A stretch of 64,000 nucleotides of DNA from Chrysogorgia sp. JL179-B06 (taxonomy: Eukaryota > Cnidaria > Anthozoa > Scleralcyonacea > Chrysogorgiidae). The stretch's first letter is position 1; each line of letters opens with the position of its first letter. Location of the stretch: positions 1,059,501-1,123,500 of the forward strand of contig JAYKKM010000260.1 in the NCBI GenBank assembly GCA_035772405.1, in the 5' to 3' direction. Made by a program: the position numbers and the translations under genes. Shown here piece after piece: positions 12,380 through 25,000 of this stretch. The notes beneath the pieces were generated by a model that was not told where the DNA came from, made no database searches, and saw only the letters and a list, made by a program, of their open reading frames with translations.

Positions 12380-13289
12380 TTAATTGTAATTTTAATTGTT
12401 ATGGGTTTTTCTTGATTTTAAAACCGTTCTTTTTAGGTTTTGTCAATTTCGTTTGTCAGAAATATTTGTGTCAAAATATCATAAATACATCATGGTTTAT
12501 GCTGTGGTACGGTAAAGTGTAACATTTTGCAGAACTGCTACAAATAGCGTGACAAATAGCCCAAAGGTGCCTTGCAATTACAGCATATCTTAATGATAAT
12601 CGTCTAGAAATATTAACGGAAAACTTACCAGAGAATTTAACGATCAGCATATGTTTCCGATTCAACATCTTTATAGTCAACAGAAGACGTCGCGATCCTC
12701 TTCAACATCGTTATTAAACAATTTCGTCTCTTCATCTAATATCAAATCGTTTCGCTAGCTTCGCATGATTTGTCTTCAACAAACTCAAGCAAAGGAAACT
12801 TCATAATTTGAGTAATTAACGTAAATCGAATTGAATGCAAGCACACTTTGATTGTTTTTTGGATCTCAACACAAAAAACTATTATAATTGGTTAATATCA
12901 TAGACATCGATGCATCACCGTGGTAACGCCAACCAAATATAGACAGAGAAGCCATATACATGGAAAATATCGAATTTCCCAAATTCTCGTCCCAGACCTT
13001 TTAGCTAAAGTGGTTGCATTGTTAAAGTATTTTAATACAGACTTACATATCAATACCATAATAAATTATTATTTACTGAAAGATGCAACAAAGAGGTTCT
13101 TACAAACAGTATGAATGTGATGTGAGTATCCCTGTAATCAAAACAGACCGCGCACGGCCAAAACGTCGGATATACGAAATTGAACTTGATTATCAAATTA
13201 AGTATCTTGCCGTAACTTACTTATTTGATGTTCTTCAGCATATTAATGTTAAAAACAGTTAGATTTGGACAAGAACTCTGTTTACTTGC
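12380..13289. other. No gene seen
   Basis: AT-rich sequence without a convincing coding frame, splice-bounded exon or repeat. Short frames at 12471-12680 and 12920-13114 have no recognisable content. Confidence 0.5.
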
Positions 13290-13996
13290 TATGATTATAC
13301 TAATATACTATAGAATATACATAGCATATTCTATTGAATATTCTGTTGATATTACCAAAAAGATTCTATTGGATATTCTGTTGATATTACCAAAAATATT
13401 CTATTGGATATTCTGTTGATATCAGAAAATATTCCATTGGATATTCTGTTTATACATTTCAGTAAACAATACTGTTCATATATGAACGGTATTATTTTTA
13501 TATATCATAGAATACAAAAATATGTAGGTTTTGGTTTTCCTTATTACAGTAATTTAGTATCATAATTATTATGAATATTCCTCTGAACATGGCTATGAAT
13601 ACCATTTGAATGTTATATTGAATATTCCGTTGAATATTCTGTAGAATATTCTGTAGAATATTCTATGTATAGTCAGTAAACTATTTTGTTGATATCCATT
13701 AAATTTTACCTATAATTTCAGCTTTTATTATTTGTTGTTCATTGAGTGTAAATTGATTTAAAATAACAGAAAATAGCTACCAAAGTTTATTTAAATCTCT
13801 ATCAGTGTTTAGAATTTTCAATTGAATATTCTTCAAAAGAAAAAATGCTATGAAACATTATATAGAATATTCTATTATATTCTATTGAATATTCTATTGG
13901 ATATTCTATTGGAAGCAAAATCCCATAGAATATTCCATTGAATATGAATTTCCAATAGAATATTCTATAGGATTCTATAGAACATTTTCGTAAGGG
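13290..13996. repeat. AT-rich array of GAATATTC/ATTGGATATTC motifs ending in CGTAAGGG
   Basis: Dozens of GAATATTC-type palindromes and TATTCTATTGGATATTCTGT units, some in head-to-tail copies (for example 13330-13440), fill this interval. The right edge reads AACATTTTCGTAAGGG, the reverse complement of CCCTTACGAAAATGTT. Similar CCCTTAC ends close the repeat blocks at 44868-51484. This looks like the subterminal repeat zone of a DNA transposon whose left end is lost or unrecognised. Confidence 0.6.
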
Positions 13997-14199
13997 TTAG
14001 ATTACCCCTGCTGAAGTCACTACAGGAGTATCGAAACGTTGGGTTGAGAACTGTAGCTTTTTAAGTTACTGAGTACGCTCATCAATTTCCAAACCACAGT
14101 AGCATGATTATTTATCTATTCTTTAACATATTGTAATGAAATTTTATTGTATGAAGATTACTACTCTACATATGAAAGATTGTTTGGACTTTCTTCCTT

Positions 14200-16271
14200 T
14201 CAAGCTATAGAGTGACCATAGTTTGTTGATGCCAAGTTTTGCGAGAATTCGCCTGGTACTGACAGCGCAGCTGTGTCCACATAAGGCGACCAAGAACTGT
14301 AACTACAAAGTAAGAGAAACCTGAGTTATGTAAAATAATAATGGCATTTTGTTTTGAAAAATATTCTTTTGCCAGAAAATATTTAAATGAAAAGGTTTAC
14401 CTAACTATAACTACAGCTTTGCAAAACATCTTTGCTCCATATCCAACACTCATTAACTTTCCTCTGATGACAAACATTACTAACAAATAAGTGGTTTGTA
14501 TTGGGTACCAAAATTGTCCCAAGGTACACCAATGTATTCATTGGTTACATAAAAACATATATTTGAGCGATACACTAGACCATTTCCTAATTTTCTTCAA
14601 GATACATTGACTACAGTTTATTTAACATTTCTCTCTGACAGATGTCCTTCAACTGAAACTTTGGACATTCATTATTCAATATTTTAGCAGTACACCAACT
14701 TTGCTATATTTCGATTTGTACAGTATTTCAACAATGCTTATGCAGTATTCTACATCGCTGTTGATTTTGATAAAAAAGTGCACTCAAAAGTCATCTTGAA
14801 TGATATGCAGATAAGATCAATAACATTGCATTAGGTGCAATTACATTTGTGGTACTGCAGTTTGTGTATGTGCCTTTCACCTGATAACTTTATTTCAACA
14901 GGGTAGCCCATTCAGCACATGGCTGGTATCCAAAGGGGCCCTGCTTCAACACAATCTACATTACAAGTTTAGAAAATCCTAAAATTAATTATTTACTGCC
15001 AGTGATATGCTGGAAGACGTGCTTCCTAAACCAGCTCTTAAACTGCATTGCAGTCTTGTCTGCTTGGCAAATAGAGAAAAGCTACATGTACGTACAGGTT
15101 CTACAAAGTCTATGTAGTTGACTATCTGTGGGATAAGTCATATCCAACATAAAGTCAACAAGAAAATTAATAATTATTGGCTGCAGTTCAGCAAAATATT
15201 GTTACTTCTATTTGTTAATGGCAATACACTGACAAATCATGTCATTGTGTAAAAATCTAAATTTAAATATTTTATTTTTGTGTTAGCATGTCTACCTGTA
15301 ATTATATGCATTCATCTACAACATTGCCCACAAATACACACGAGCAGAATGTCATTTGTGGGCAGTTACCTGCGCATGCACTTGACGTACATTACAGCAG
15401 CAGTCTCTCAACCAATTAATAAAACAAGAGAAACTAAATCAGATACAGGATGATATATTTGCTGGATAGTGAGTTATCCAACAGATAGTTAACACTTTGC
15501 CCTAAAAATAACCTAAAATGTTAGGTGTAATCAAATGTAACCAGCTGAGAATTCCTGTTGCTAAATGATGGGATTCCAGTGTTGGAGCTGGAAAACTGAT
15601 CCAGTAATTTAAAAATGATGAGATTAATTTAATGGATACATAGCATATGAGTGAAATTTAGCCTGCATACCATCTGGGAGAAGTAAACTGTTTTCACAGG
15701 GTGTTGACTGCAGCCAAAAATTCTGCATTAAACAATCCCAATCACCTTGAGGTACTGATTTCCAAGTTTGGGTCTGCCAAAAATAATTGATATAAAACAA
15801 ATAACATACTATCTTTCTACTTTGGAAACTATGAGAACTTGTACTCATGGTACTACATGTAGGTACACTTGGTTCATTTGGTTGTAAGTGACAAGATGTG
15901 ACAGCCAATGGATGGCTACCATAGTTTGATGTATTCACTGACTGCAGGCTATTCAACATATCTAGTCAATAAAAACACACACAAATACAATCAAATAAAT
16001 AGCATAGCTTTCAAAGATTTTGTTTATCAATTTACTAACACAGAATTGTTACTTACCGCTTGGATTTAGTGTAAATATATTGTTCACTGCATTTATAAGG
16101 GCAGGCCCTGGAAGAACACCACCATCTGCATAACGTGTTTGTCCTTGACGTAGTTCTGGTGCAGAAACACCTGGAATTTGATCCAGTTGTACATTTCCAG
16201 CAGAGGGAATGTTGGTGCAGGTGGCAGCAATGGCATATAAACAAGAAGTGCAGATTTGTCCTTTAATGCAA
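14200..16271 (-). CDS. Unrecognised spliced gene, minus strand
   Basis: Two exons join in phase. 16057-16271 has an acceptor after ACCAATTAAG, a donor GTAAGT at 16056, and codes for VMIQTLHRHCIKGQICTSC onward. About 15828-15962 has the acceptor TTTATTGACTAG and codes for MLNSLQSVNTSNYGSHPLAV onward. The intron between them (15963-16056) is phase 1. Reading continues open to about 15624 (SVPQGDWDCLMQNFWLQS), so the 3' edge of the second exon is uncertain. A likely last exon at 14200-14302 ends in a TGA and echoes the second exon (LASTNYGHSIA versus NTSNYGSHPLA). The linking exon was not found. The protein is cysteine-containing, low in charge and matches no family I recognise. It could be a host gene. 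Confidence 0.45.
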
Positions 16272-16770
16272 TGTCTGTGCAAAGTCTGTATCATCACCTT
16301 AATTGGTAAGAAACCAAAATTACTATTAAAACAATTTACACTTTTCATCTAACCAGACTTTTTTATGATTTTAATTGACTAGGCAAAGCTCATAACTCAT
16401 ACTACAAATATGAGAAAATGAAACTAAAAGTCACTTACAATAAATTAGTTGCTGCTGTTAAATGGACAAAAATTAAACCTTACATACATTTTAACTATTT
16501 TCGTTAACCCATTAAGGGGCAAGGGCGCAATTTACCATTAGGTTGAGCCTAATATTGCAAGTCGAGACTTAAATATTTTGTAATATTGTGCGAAAATGAA
16601 TCCAATAAGTGTTTTATTATATCGAACAAAATATCTTAACATAAAGATGTTTCTTCACACGTAAACAGTCAAAAGGTTGCTGGTCATCAAAAAGAATAAT
16701 AACAAGAGTCGAAAAAACACATTCCGCAAGAAAGTAATTAAACCAATGAAATTTACATTTAGATAAAAGG

Positions 16771-18525
16771 CAAGCAAGCATATCACTCCTTCAAAACATA
16801 TTTTCAATCTAGAACATACATCAAGTGATATAATATTAAACTTAATTAACAAATTACCCACTAAAAAAGCCAGTGGACTTGATAATGTATCTACTCGCCT
16901 ATTAAAGGAAGCAGCACCTGTAGTTATCCAGTCATTAACTTTTAATCACTTCTGGAATTTTCCCAAATAAATGGAAACTGGCAAGAGTCTCGCCAATTTT
17001 CAAAGATGAAAACAGGGCTGATCCTAATAATTACAGACCAATTTCGGTCTTATTTGTTGTAAGTAAACGGATTGAAAAAATTGTTTTCAATCAGCTGAAT
17101 GCTTACTTAAATGAAAATAAGCTGTTAACTGAATCACAATCAGGATTTAGGCCTATGTTTTAAGCAGAAACAACCTTACTTGAAACTACAAATGAATGGT
17201 ACAGAAATATTGATGACAACCTCTTAAATGGTGTAATATTTCTGGACCTAAAAAAGCTTTTGATACCATGAACCATTCTATTATGCTACAAAAGTTTGAA
17301 CTCTATGGTGTCAAATCCAGATCTCTAGATTGGTTTAAATCATATCTTACTGAACGAAAACAGAAAACCCTGGTTAATGGAGTACTGTCAGATGTTTGTA
17401 CACTAAATTGTGGAATACCACAAGGATCTATTTTGGGAACCTTGCTATTTATTCTTTATATAAATGATCTCCCTTCATGTAATTTGTTTTCCAATCCAAG
17501 AATGTATGCTGATGATACCACCTTGACCTCAGCTGCTGAGGATGTTAATCTCCTCAATTTTCAAATGAACCATTATATGAATATAATTCAGTCATGCTTA
17601 AAGGCAAATAAATCAACCTTAAATGTTGGGAAAACCAAGTACATGCTGATAGGGAGTCAGTTTATGCTTTCTCAGGTACCAAACGATTTTAAAATACAAG
17701 TAAACAATGTACCCCTAAAAAGAGAGACAACTTATAAATTCTCTTGGGGTTCATATAGATGAAAATCTAACTTGGAACTCACATATAGATATAGTTTCTA
17801 AAAAAATATCTGTGGGTCTTGCAGTCTTGAAACGTATAGGCTCTACTATACCTTTTGAAACTCGATTAAATATATACAAAGCACTGATCTTACCATACTT
17901 TGACTATTGCAGCTCTGTATGGGGCAACATTGGTAAAGGTCTATCTGAGAGACTCCAAAAATTGCAAAATAGGGGTGCTTGGATAATTAGGTTCTCAAAT
18001 TATGAGGTACATTCTAGTGACTTGTTAGATGATCTGGGTTGGGAAAAACTAGAATATAGAACTATGCAACTTGCTGTGTTGATGTTTAAAATCAACAACA
18101 ACCTTTCTCCATTGTACTTGAGAACGATATTCAGCAATACATCTAGTGTACATTCCTACAACCTGAGAAATTTGAAATTAACTTACATATTGCTAGATAT
18201 AAGTCAGAGAAAGGAAAATGTAGCTTTCACTACAGGGGGTCTGTCCTCTGGAATAAAATCCCTGTAGAGGTTAGAGATCAGACAAACGTAAAGGCATTTA
18301 AACTAGGATTTATAAATTTAGAAAACATTTTGTGAACTATTTTGACTTCTTATTACGTTGAACTTTTTAATATACCTGTAAATACATTATATGTATTAGT
18401 GTAGTTAGTTAGGACCTTTTATTTACAAGCATTTATATGTATTTTATATTATTGTAACACAGCTCTCTGGAAGACCATGTAAAATGAAGCGATACCGTGT
18501 TTTTTAAATAAAGATGATGACGATG
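16771..18525 (+). pseudogene. LINE C: 5'-truncated reverse transcriptase
   Basis: A CR1/Jockey-like RT starts in the fingers region (LPTKKASGLDNVSTRLLKEA). It runs through PNNYRPISVL-type, KKAFDTMNHSIM, CGIPQGSILGTLLF and the catalytic YADD (about 17506-17517) to the thumb and C-terminus (KLQNRGAWIIRFS, VLWNKIPVEVRDQ). Stops and frameshifts lie at about 16960-17260, 17745 and 18195. The tail at about 18505-18525 is an AAATAAAGATGATGACGATG tract, a usual 3' end for this LINE group. Confidence 0.85.
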
Positions 18526-18697
18526 AAGCAAGTGTGACGTTGATTTGCACATGAACAACCTGTGTAAATAGTCCAAGGTTACTGCCCAATATGTTGTGGC
18601 TGACCTGCATCGTAAAATATTGGGCTGCCACATGATGCTAATAGAGACAGGTGATTGGTGGATTATGTGAGGGTATAATAAGTGTGGATATTGGAAC

Positions 18698-18960
18698 ATG
18701 TATCACAAATTGTGCAATTATACCAATACTGAAGAAAAGAAACTAAAATCAGACATTGATGAAGCTAAAGATAATAATTCCAAAATGTGGAAAACTATAA
18801 AACAAACTCTACCCTCTTCATATGAGGTTGATATTCTCTTTGACGAAAACAAATATCAAACAGATCCTAAATGCATTGCTGAAACCGTGAATAAATATTT
18901 CACAAGTATTGGCAAAAACTAGCTGAATCCTTCAGATTCACTAGTGACCACCAGTTCATC
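18698..18960 (+). pseudogene. LINE D fragment: EN-RT linker region
   Basis: Seventy-four open codons with KMWKTIKQTLPSS, CIAETVNKYFTSIGKN match the linker between endonuclease and RT of CR1-like LINEs. The sequence then decays by about 19080 (PNKAIGSKIHQ). It lies downstream of LINE C's RT although this domain belongs upstream, so it is a separate truncated copy. Confidence 0.65.
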
Positions 18961-19376
18961 AAACTAACCAAGATATAAACAATGATATGTTTGATCTACA
19001 ACCTGTATCATTAATATGCCAGATGAAATTTTGTTGTCAATTATGCCAGATGAAACCAAACAAAGCCATTGGCAGTAAAATTCACCAGGTTAAAACTACA
19101 TACAATTAAACTAAGAAGAACATAATACATAAATAAGAATTGTATTTGAAAATCTATAACTATAACTATTACATTTATTACTAAATTTATTATAAAATGT
19201 ATATAATTAAACTAATAAAACCTGCTTTCCATGAATGCCGTGTTTCTAACCAAATAGCATAGCGACTTTAAGATTGACGAGGGTGGGAAAAACAATTTCT
19301 TTAACATTTTAAAATTTATGGAACGACAGCGACTTGTTTACCTCGGTGTTTACGTTTCGGCGGTTTTTTCGTGTGA

Positions 19377-20285
19377 ATGTATTCGTTACAGCAAACCCGA
19401 GAATTATTGCTACTAGCTAATGCAGATAGCCTTATTACAGATGAAGAGTTAATCCTTATGCACGACGTGAACAGGTCAAAAAATTTAAATTTTCTTAGCA
19501 TGGACGACTCAGTGTTTGGCTGAGTTTCGTTTTGCAAAAAACGATATTCCACTTCTTTTTAGAGCGCTGCAGATTCCCGATAAATTTGTTTGCGGCGAAG
19601 GCATGGAGGCATTTTGCATGTTATTAAAAAGGTTTGCATATCCATAGCGACATGATACATCGTTTTGGTAGAGCAGTCCCAGACATATGCATGATCACCA
19701 ACAAAGTTCTCGATTTTATTTACGATCAACATAGCCACCGAATTACAAACTAGAACAATACAATTTTAAGCCCTTTGTATCTTCAGTTATATGCAGATAC
19801 CATTGCTGCAAAAGGGTCAGCCCTGCAAAATTGCTTTGGTTTCATAGATGAACTGTGTGTCCAATTTGCAGACCTGGAAAATTACAACGTATTGTATATA
19901 ATGGACACAAAAAGTGCATGCATTAGTGTTACCAAATGAGGGGAAGAAACACGATGCAGCAATACTAGCTGATTCACAGTTGCCTGAAGCATTCCAATGT
20001 GTTTATATGGGGACCCAGCTTATCCTTTAAGGGTTCATTTAATGAGCCCGTTTAGGAATGCTGTCCTGACCGATGACATGAAAGCTTTCAACAAAGCAGT
20101 GAGGGTGTCAGTCGAGTGGCTATGCAGACATAATCAACTACTTCAAGTTTATGAACTTCAAGAATAATAGGATTAAGCTGTGTGGGCAAAATGTATATAG
20201 TTTGTGCAATCTTAAGAAATGCACTTACCTGCCTTTACAGGAATAGCCATCAAGTGGAACCTCCAATGCTTGAAGAACATTTTAT
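19377..20285 (+). pseudogene. PIF/Harbinger transposase (decayed)
   Basis: From ATG 19377 the frame reads LLLANADSLITDEELILM, then shifts near 19520. It continues as FRFAKNDIPLLFRALQIP and MEAFCMLLKRFAYP, the N-terminal region of HARBI1-like DDE_Tnp_4 transposases. Catalytic regions survive in pieces: NCFGFIDE (first Asp, ~19845), YGDPAYPL (second Asp, ~20010) and VRVSVEWL (Glu, ~20110). At least four frame breaks separate them. A Myb-like gene of the same element type lies convergently at 20681-21031, as in autonomous Harbinger elements. Confidence 0.8.
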
Positions 20286-20680
20286 TTAAAACTAAGACAT
20301 TACAATGCCTAATAATATGAATAATATAACCTAACTAATAGTATAACTTATCATATTGTTTCTTATTCTTTAACTCCATCATAACAAGTCAAAACTGAAC
20401 ATACCAGATAATGCAAACTGATAGCAAACAATGGCAAAAACTTCAAATGGCACAAGATTGTTTTTAAAATAAAACTAGCCTTGTTATTTTTGTACGAGTT
20501 TATCTAATAAAGACATTAACATTTGGTTTTACTGTTGCTGCTGCATCATAGCAAACATTTGGTATTGCATTTGCAACATTTCTGTCTTTTCAGATTTTAC
20601 TTTTCTCGAAGGTATTCAATGTTTAGATCCCCACTTCTCTTCCTTTTATTTGTTTCTCCCAATTTTCCCATGGCTTTAAG

Positions 20681-21031
20681 TCATATGTCTCCTGCCTTTC
20701 CTTTATCTTCTACTTTCTTCTTCATGGCATCACTGATGTCTTGCATTTCCATTGCTCCATCTTCCTCCACACATATTTCTTTTAAAGCTAAGTCGAGCTC
20801 AGATGGTTCAACATTTATCCCACTTGCCCTTTCTTGCTGTTGCAGCCTTTGTTTATACTTTTCATGAAGTAATTCAAATCGTTCTCTTACAGCCCTTTTA
20901 GTAACTGTCTCTTTAAACTTGGGTACGGTTTCATAGGATTTGCCTCTTTCTGTTGTTCACTCTTTATGCAAAAATGGTTTTGCCACCATCTCACGACACA
21001 GTATCAAGTCGTGTTCTCTTTTCCATTCCAT
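20681..21031 (-). pseudogene. Harbinger Myb/SANT-like accessory protein
   Basis: Read from ATG 21031 this gives about 116 codons to a TGA at 20683-20681, with one internal TGA at 20959-20957. Content: MEWKREHDLILCREMVAKPF, then VTKRAVRERFELLHEKYKQR and a QQQERASGI turn, then an acidic tail. This is the layout of the Myb-like DNA-binding protein encoded by Harbinger elements, which helps transposase bind DNA or enter the nucleus. Together with the 19.4-20.3 kb transposase it makes a two-gene remnant. I could not fix the element's ends. Confidence 0.7.
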
Positions 21032-21739
21032 ACTAAATGTCAAAAGGTAATATCACCAATCAATAATTGCAATAACTGGTGTATTATCTTAGAAAGTTGG
21101 TGGTGGACACGATAATTTGAATGAATCAACCAAAATGAATACGAAATAGATTTGAAGATAAAAATCAAAGCCCGGCAAATAACTTTCAGGCACAACATTT
21201 CAGTTGAACATTTTTCACTATAATTTTAAAACGAAATAGATTTGTTTATAATTTTGAGCTATTCAGTGCTCCTGACAGTCACAACTGATTATTTTATGTT
21301 CTCTTCTTTACAGATACATCACAGCTATACTGTAGATTGTCTCTTGATTAGAAATATTTTAATCAACAAGAACAAGCAAATTTAATCACTATTGTTTGCA
21401 CACTAAATGGTGAAAGCAATCGACAAAACAAAACAGCTATCATATTAAATATGGAAAGATTAAACAGTGGCGATATATGATAGTTCAAAACAAAAAAGCA
21501 AACCTTACCTTGCATACTTTTAATTTCACGTTTTCACCAAAATTCGAGTGAGGGAAATGACACAATGGTTGGACAAGCAGATAAAACAAATGACTATCGA
21601 AAGAATGGCCAGATTGCCAAAGGTACAAAATGAAAAACACTTACTTTCACGTGACGCTCACTATGGACGGCATTAGATGCGGATTGGACATGTGCATTAA
21701 CGTCAAAGTTACTTCCACAAGTTCCAGATTGCCGTCCTC

Positions 21740-21949
21740 CTAGCTAGCCGTCATCGATCTTAAAGCCCCAATGAAATGCGAGTGCAATAATTGGCGAAAG
21801 TTATTCAGAGTTTCTGCTTGCCTTATATACAGTTCCAGAGAACCGCACCACCATAGCTAAAGCTATTTTTTAAATAGTTGGTACGTGGTAAAGGAACAAC
21901 CAGTTTATTTGTGGAGTCCCTTAATGAATAAGCAGTAATTTCGTCACGT
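21740..21949 (-). pseudogene. LINE E, C-terminal end (split from 37501-39750)
   Basis: On the minus strand the frame from 21949 reads RDEITAYSLRDSTNKLVV and SYGGAVLWN, the conserved C-terminal end of CR1-like LINE ORFs. It reaches a TAG at 21742-21740 after one small frame slip near 21840. Its upstream half ends at 37501 on the far side of the 15.5-kb transposon with NGLVPDHLCSKFV. If the transposon and one TTAA are removed the two halves rejoin in the same frame. Confidence 0.88.
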
Positions 21950-21953
21950 TTAA

Positions 21954-21982
21954 AGGGGCTGTCAAGTCCGTTCTGCGCATGT
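21954..21982 (+). repeat. Left terminal inverted repeat of the 15.5-kb transposon
   Basis: 29 bp identical to the reverse complement of 37468-37496. Preceded by TTAA at 21950-21953. The transposase ATG lies 65 bp inside it, so the promoter of that gene probably overlaps or adjoins the repeat. Confidence 0.95.
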
Positions 21983-22046
21983 ACGAGATTCTGAAAGTCG
22001 AGACCCGACCTTTGGAATGTTAATTAATGCGGTATAGCGCGCGGCT

Positions 22047-25000
22047 ATGGCGGACGAGTCTGGTGAGCGAGCGAGTTCGGAAGCGAGTTCTTCTTTAGCA
22101 AGTGAAGAGGCTCATGTGGTAAACGCGGAAGACAAAGCCACTAAACGAAAGCGCTATTACGCGCAAAGGGACGCGACAAAAAATTATCTGTATGAGTAGT
22201 ACAAGACATGGCGAACATTGATGGAAGAGTTGAAATTAAAGACGGACAAGGAATTAGCGCAAGTATTGATGAACAGCTACTTGTCTCACAAAGAGCGCAA
22301 TTTCAGGTAACGAAGCTGGTGTTTATTAATGTATAATTGATTCTAGTTATTTGTTTCTACTTGTTGATGTCTCTAAATAACGCGCTTTCTTTTTGTTCAT
22401 GTTTTATAGTGAAGCAGACACTCAAACGGAAAGCGAGGTCCAAGATGTGGTCTCTCCATCGACGACAACCCATGGTTTTTCACCAAGTGAGTTTTTATTC
22501 TGTAGGCTATAGGGTAGTGTAATTATGCACTTTAACACTAAAATAACCTTCCGTTTTCTTCTTTTAACCGCGCAGTTTTTACCTCTACGCCCGTTCAGGA
22601 GCGCTTGCCTCATGGCTCCCATACGCCAAAACGCCGACGTTTGTTGACAGATATTTTATCAACACCTGAAGCAAGGTATCAGTTTTTGACGGATTTTTAG
22701 TTTACACCGTGTTACACTATATGGTAAACCTTGCAAACAAGATCATAATTACTGCAAATATCTTTATACATTGTTTCACTGTAAGGACAAAGAGTAAGCT
22801 TATTATTTGACAAACTACTGTATATGAGCAAATCTGGAGTGACTGGCCTTATTGTGAACATGTGATAAACAGCATTGATTGCCATCATGTTTGAGGCCAG
22901 TTTCGGATAACTGGAAAAATAATGACTGCATGGGAATAATTACAAACCAGAAAACAGTAGGGATAACAAGGACCCAAGGTCCATCAGGATAAGGAGATAA
23001 TCAGATATTACAACCATCTGCATCTCTAGCAAATTTATTTTTGTAGAACACACAGCATTGGTAGTACTAATATATCTGTCAATGAAGAAACAATGTCTGC
23101 AAGTGAGGATGAGGATAGTGATTTTGAATATTTTGAAGACAGACACAATATTATACCTCCAGATAGTCCACTGTAAGTTCTTTTTTACTCAAATTATTAT
23201 TACTTAGCCTGGGGACAAATGACCCAATGCTCATAGATGTACGTTGTATAAGATAATAATAAATACACCACCTACAGTACAGTAATCTTAATTATTAAAA
23301 TAAGAAATAACAAAAATCTAACACAAATAGCCTGAGGTGGACTGAAAGCTTACAATGGCACCTCTGGCTGTTGCTATACAGTCCAAACCCCTGCACAATA
23401 TACAATTGTTGGATGAGGCTGAGCATGATATCAAGAATTATCCAGACTGTGAGGTCAACGTTATCTCCTGAAGCCAAAGGTTGAGGCAGATAAAATGAAA
23501 TATGAAATAGAATAGAAGGATAATTATTGATATCATGCATAAGCTGAATCCAATAATTGTTTTATTATACAGTACATTGTTCAAAATAGTCTTACTAAAA
23601 ATATACAAACAAATCTACTACAAGCCATTTTTTATTTTGTAATTTCCACGTGCAATTAGTCCTAGTGACATGATCAGCGTTCAATAATTTTTGTTTTGGA
23701 CAGCTCAGTGCAATAATTCACAGTATTGACGGAAATGATGTTATGTTGACCAATAAGAAACGAGAATGAATTCAGAATGTATAATAATTAGTATAGTTTT
23801 TATCTTGCTGGATATCCAACCGGGGAGCCTGTTTAGTATACATTTGTATTCAAATGTCACAATCCTGGCATATACTGCAGAAATTACCCCAGTGTTGCAG
23901 GGGGGAGTGCACATTTGGATTTGATTGATATTCCACATAAATCAAGGATCACTTCTGTTACAGTGTTTGCCTCCATGTGCAAATATCACACCAGAATTTG
24001 GTTGATCTATGTTAGCTGTATTGTGTAATATAAGAGACTTAAATTTTTTAAATAGGTTAGAAAAGTGGAGCATGAAGTCGAAATAATCCCACCTGCAGAT
24101 GTTGTGAAGATAGAGTACTGTATAACATCCTTAAACAAAGTTATGGATCTTCTCCATCGACTTCATGGTCCACTTTGTAAACAAGAAGGATGTTCCGAAC
24201 AAGTTGAGTACAAGCAGACGTATCGTGGTACATGCCTTGTAGTGAACTGGAGGTGTGCTGCTGGGCATTTTGGGGGAAGATGGGCATCTCAGTCAACATG
24301 TGCCAATCTTAGGGTAGGAAATTTGCTGTTGGCATCAGCAATTGCCCTGTCTGGTAATTCCTATGCCAAAATTGGCTTTCTCTTCAAAATAATGAAGATG
24401 AAATTTATTTCAAAGAATCTTTACAACCAGTATCAGAACTTATACATTGCACCTACTGTTGACGATTATTGGGAAAAGTTGAAGACAATCTGTGGAAGGA
24501 ACGGGAAGGGAAATAAGTCATTTTAAGTTCAGACGGGCGGAATGATTCACCCGGCCATTGTGCACATATTCCTTTGCAGATATGGAAACAAAGTCCATAC
24601 TGAAATTGAATATAGTTGATGTTTGGGAAGTGGAGGGAAGAAAGAGCCCAAATATGGAGAGAATAGGATTTGAACGAGGCCTGGATGAGATCCTTAAATC
24701 CAATATGACCATAAAGGAGATTGTCACTGATGGTCATCTGGAAATCAGTGCACTCATGAGTAAGTGATCAACTTAATAATTAATATTTCATTACAGCAGT
24801 TTACAACTTTTAAGATTTCTTAAAATGAATGGTAAGTATCTACTGTATACCTAAAATGAACAGGTTTTGTCATTCATGGTTATGTGGAACAAAAGTTGTT
24901 ATGGTTAGTTATTGGTTTCTTTGTGATTGATTATATTGTTATAATCAACCAAGCACAAAACTTGTTCATTAGGTATATGTGTACATGATCATGATGCTAA

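Noticed and set aside
19263..21760. Possible terminal inverted repeats of the Harbinger element (GACTTTAAGATTGACG versus GGCTTTAAGATCGATG)
   Set aside because: The match is only about 11 bp, and the right copy falls inside the LINE E coding end, so it is probably chance.
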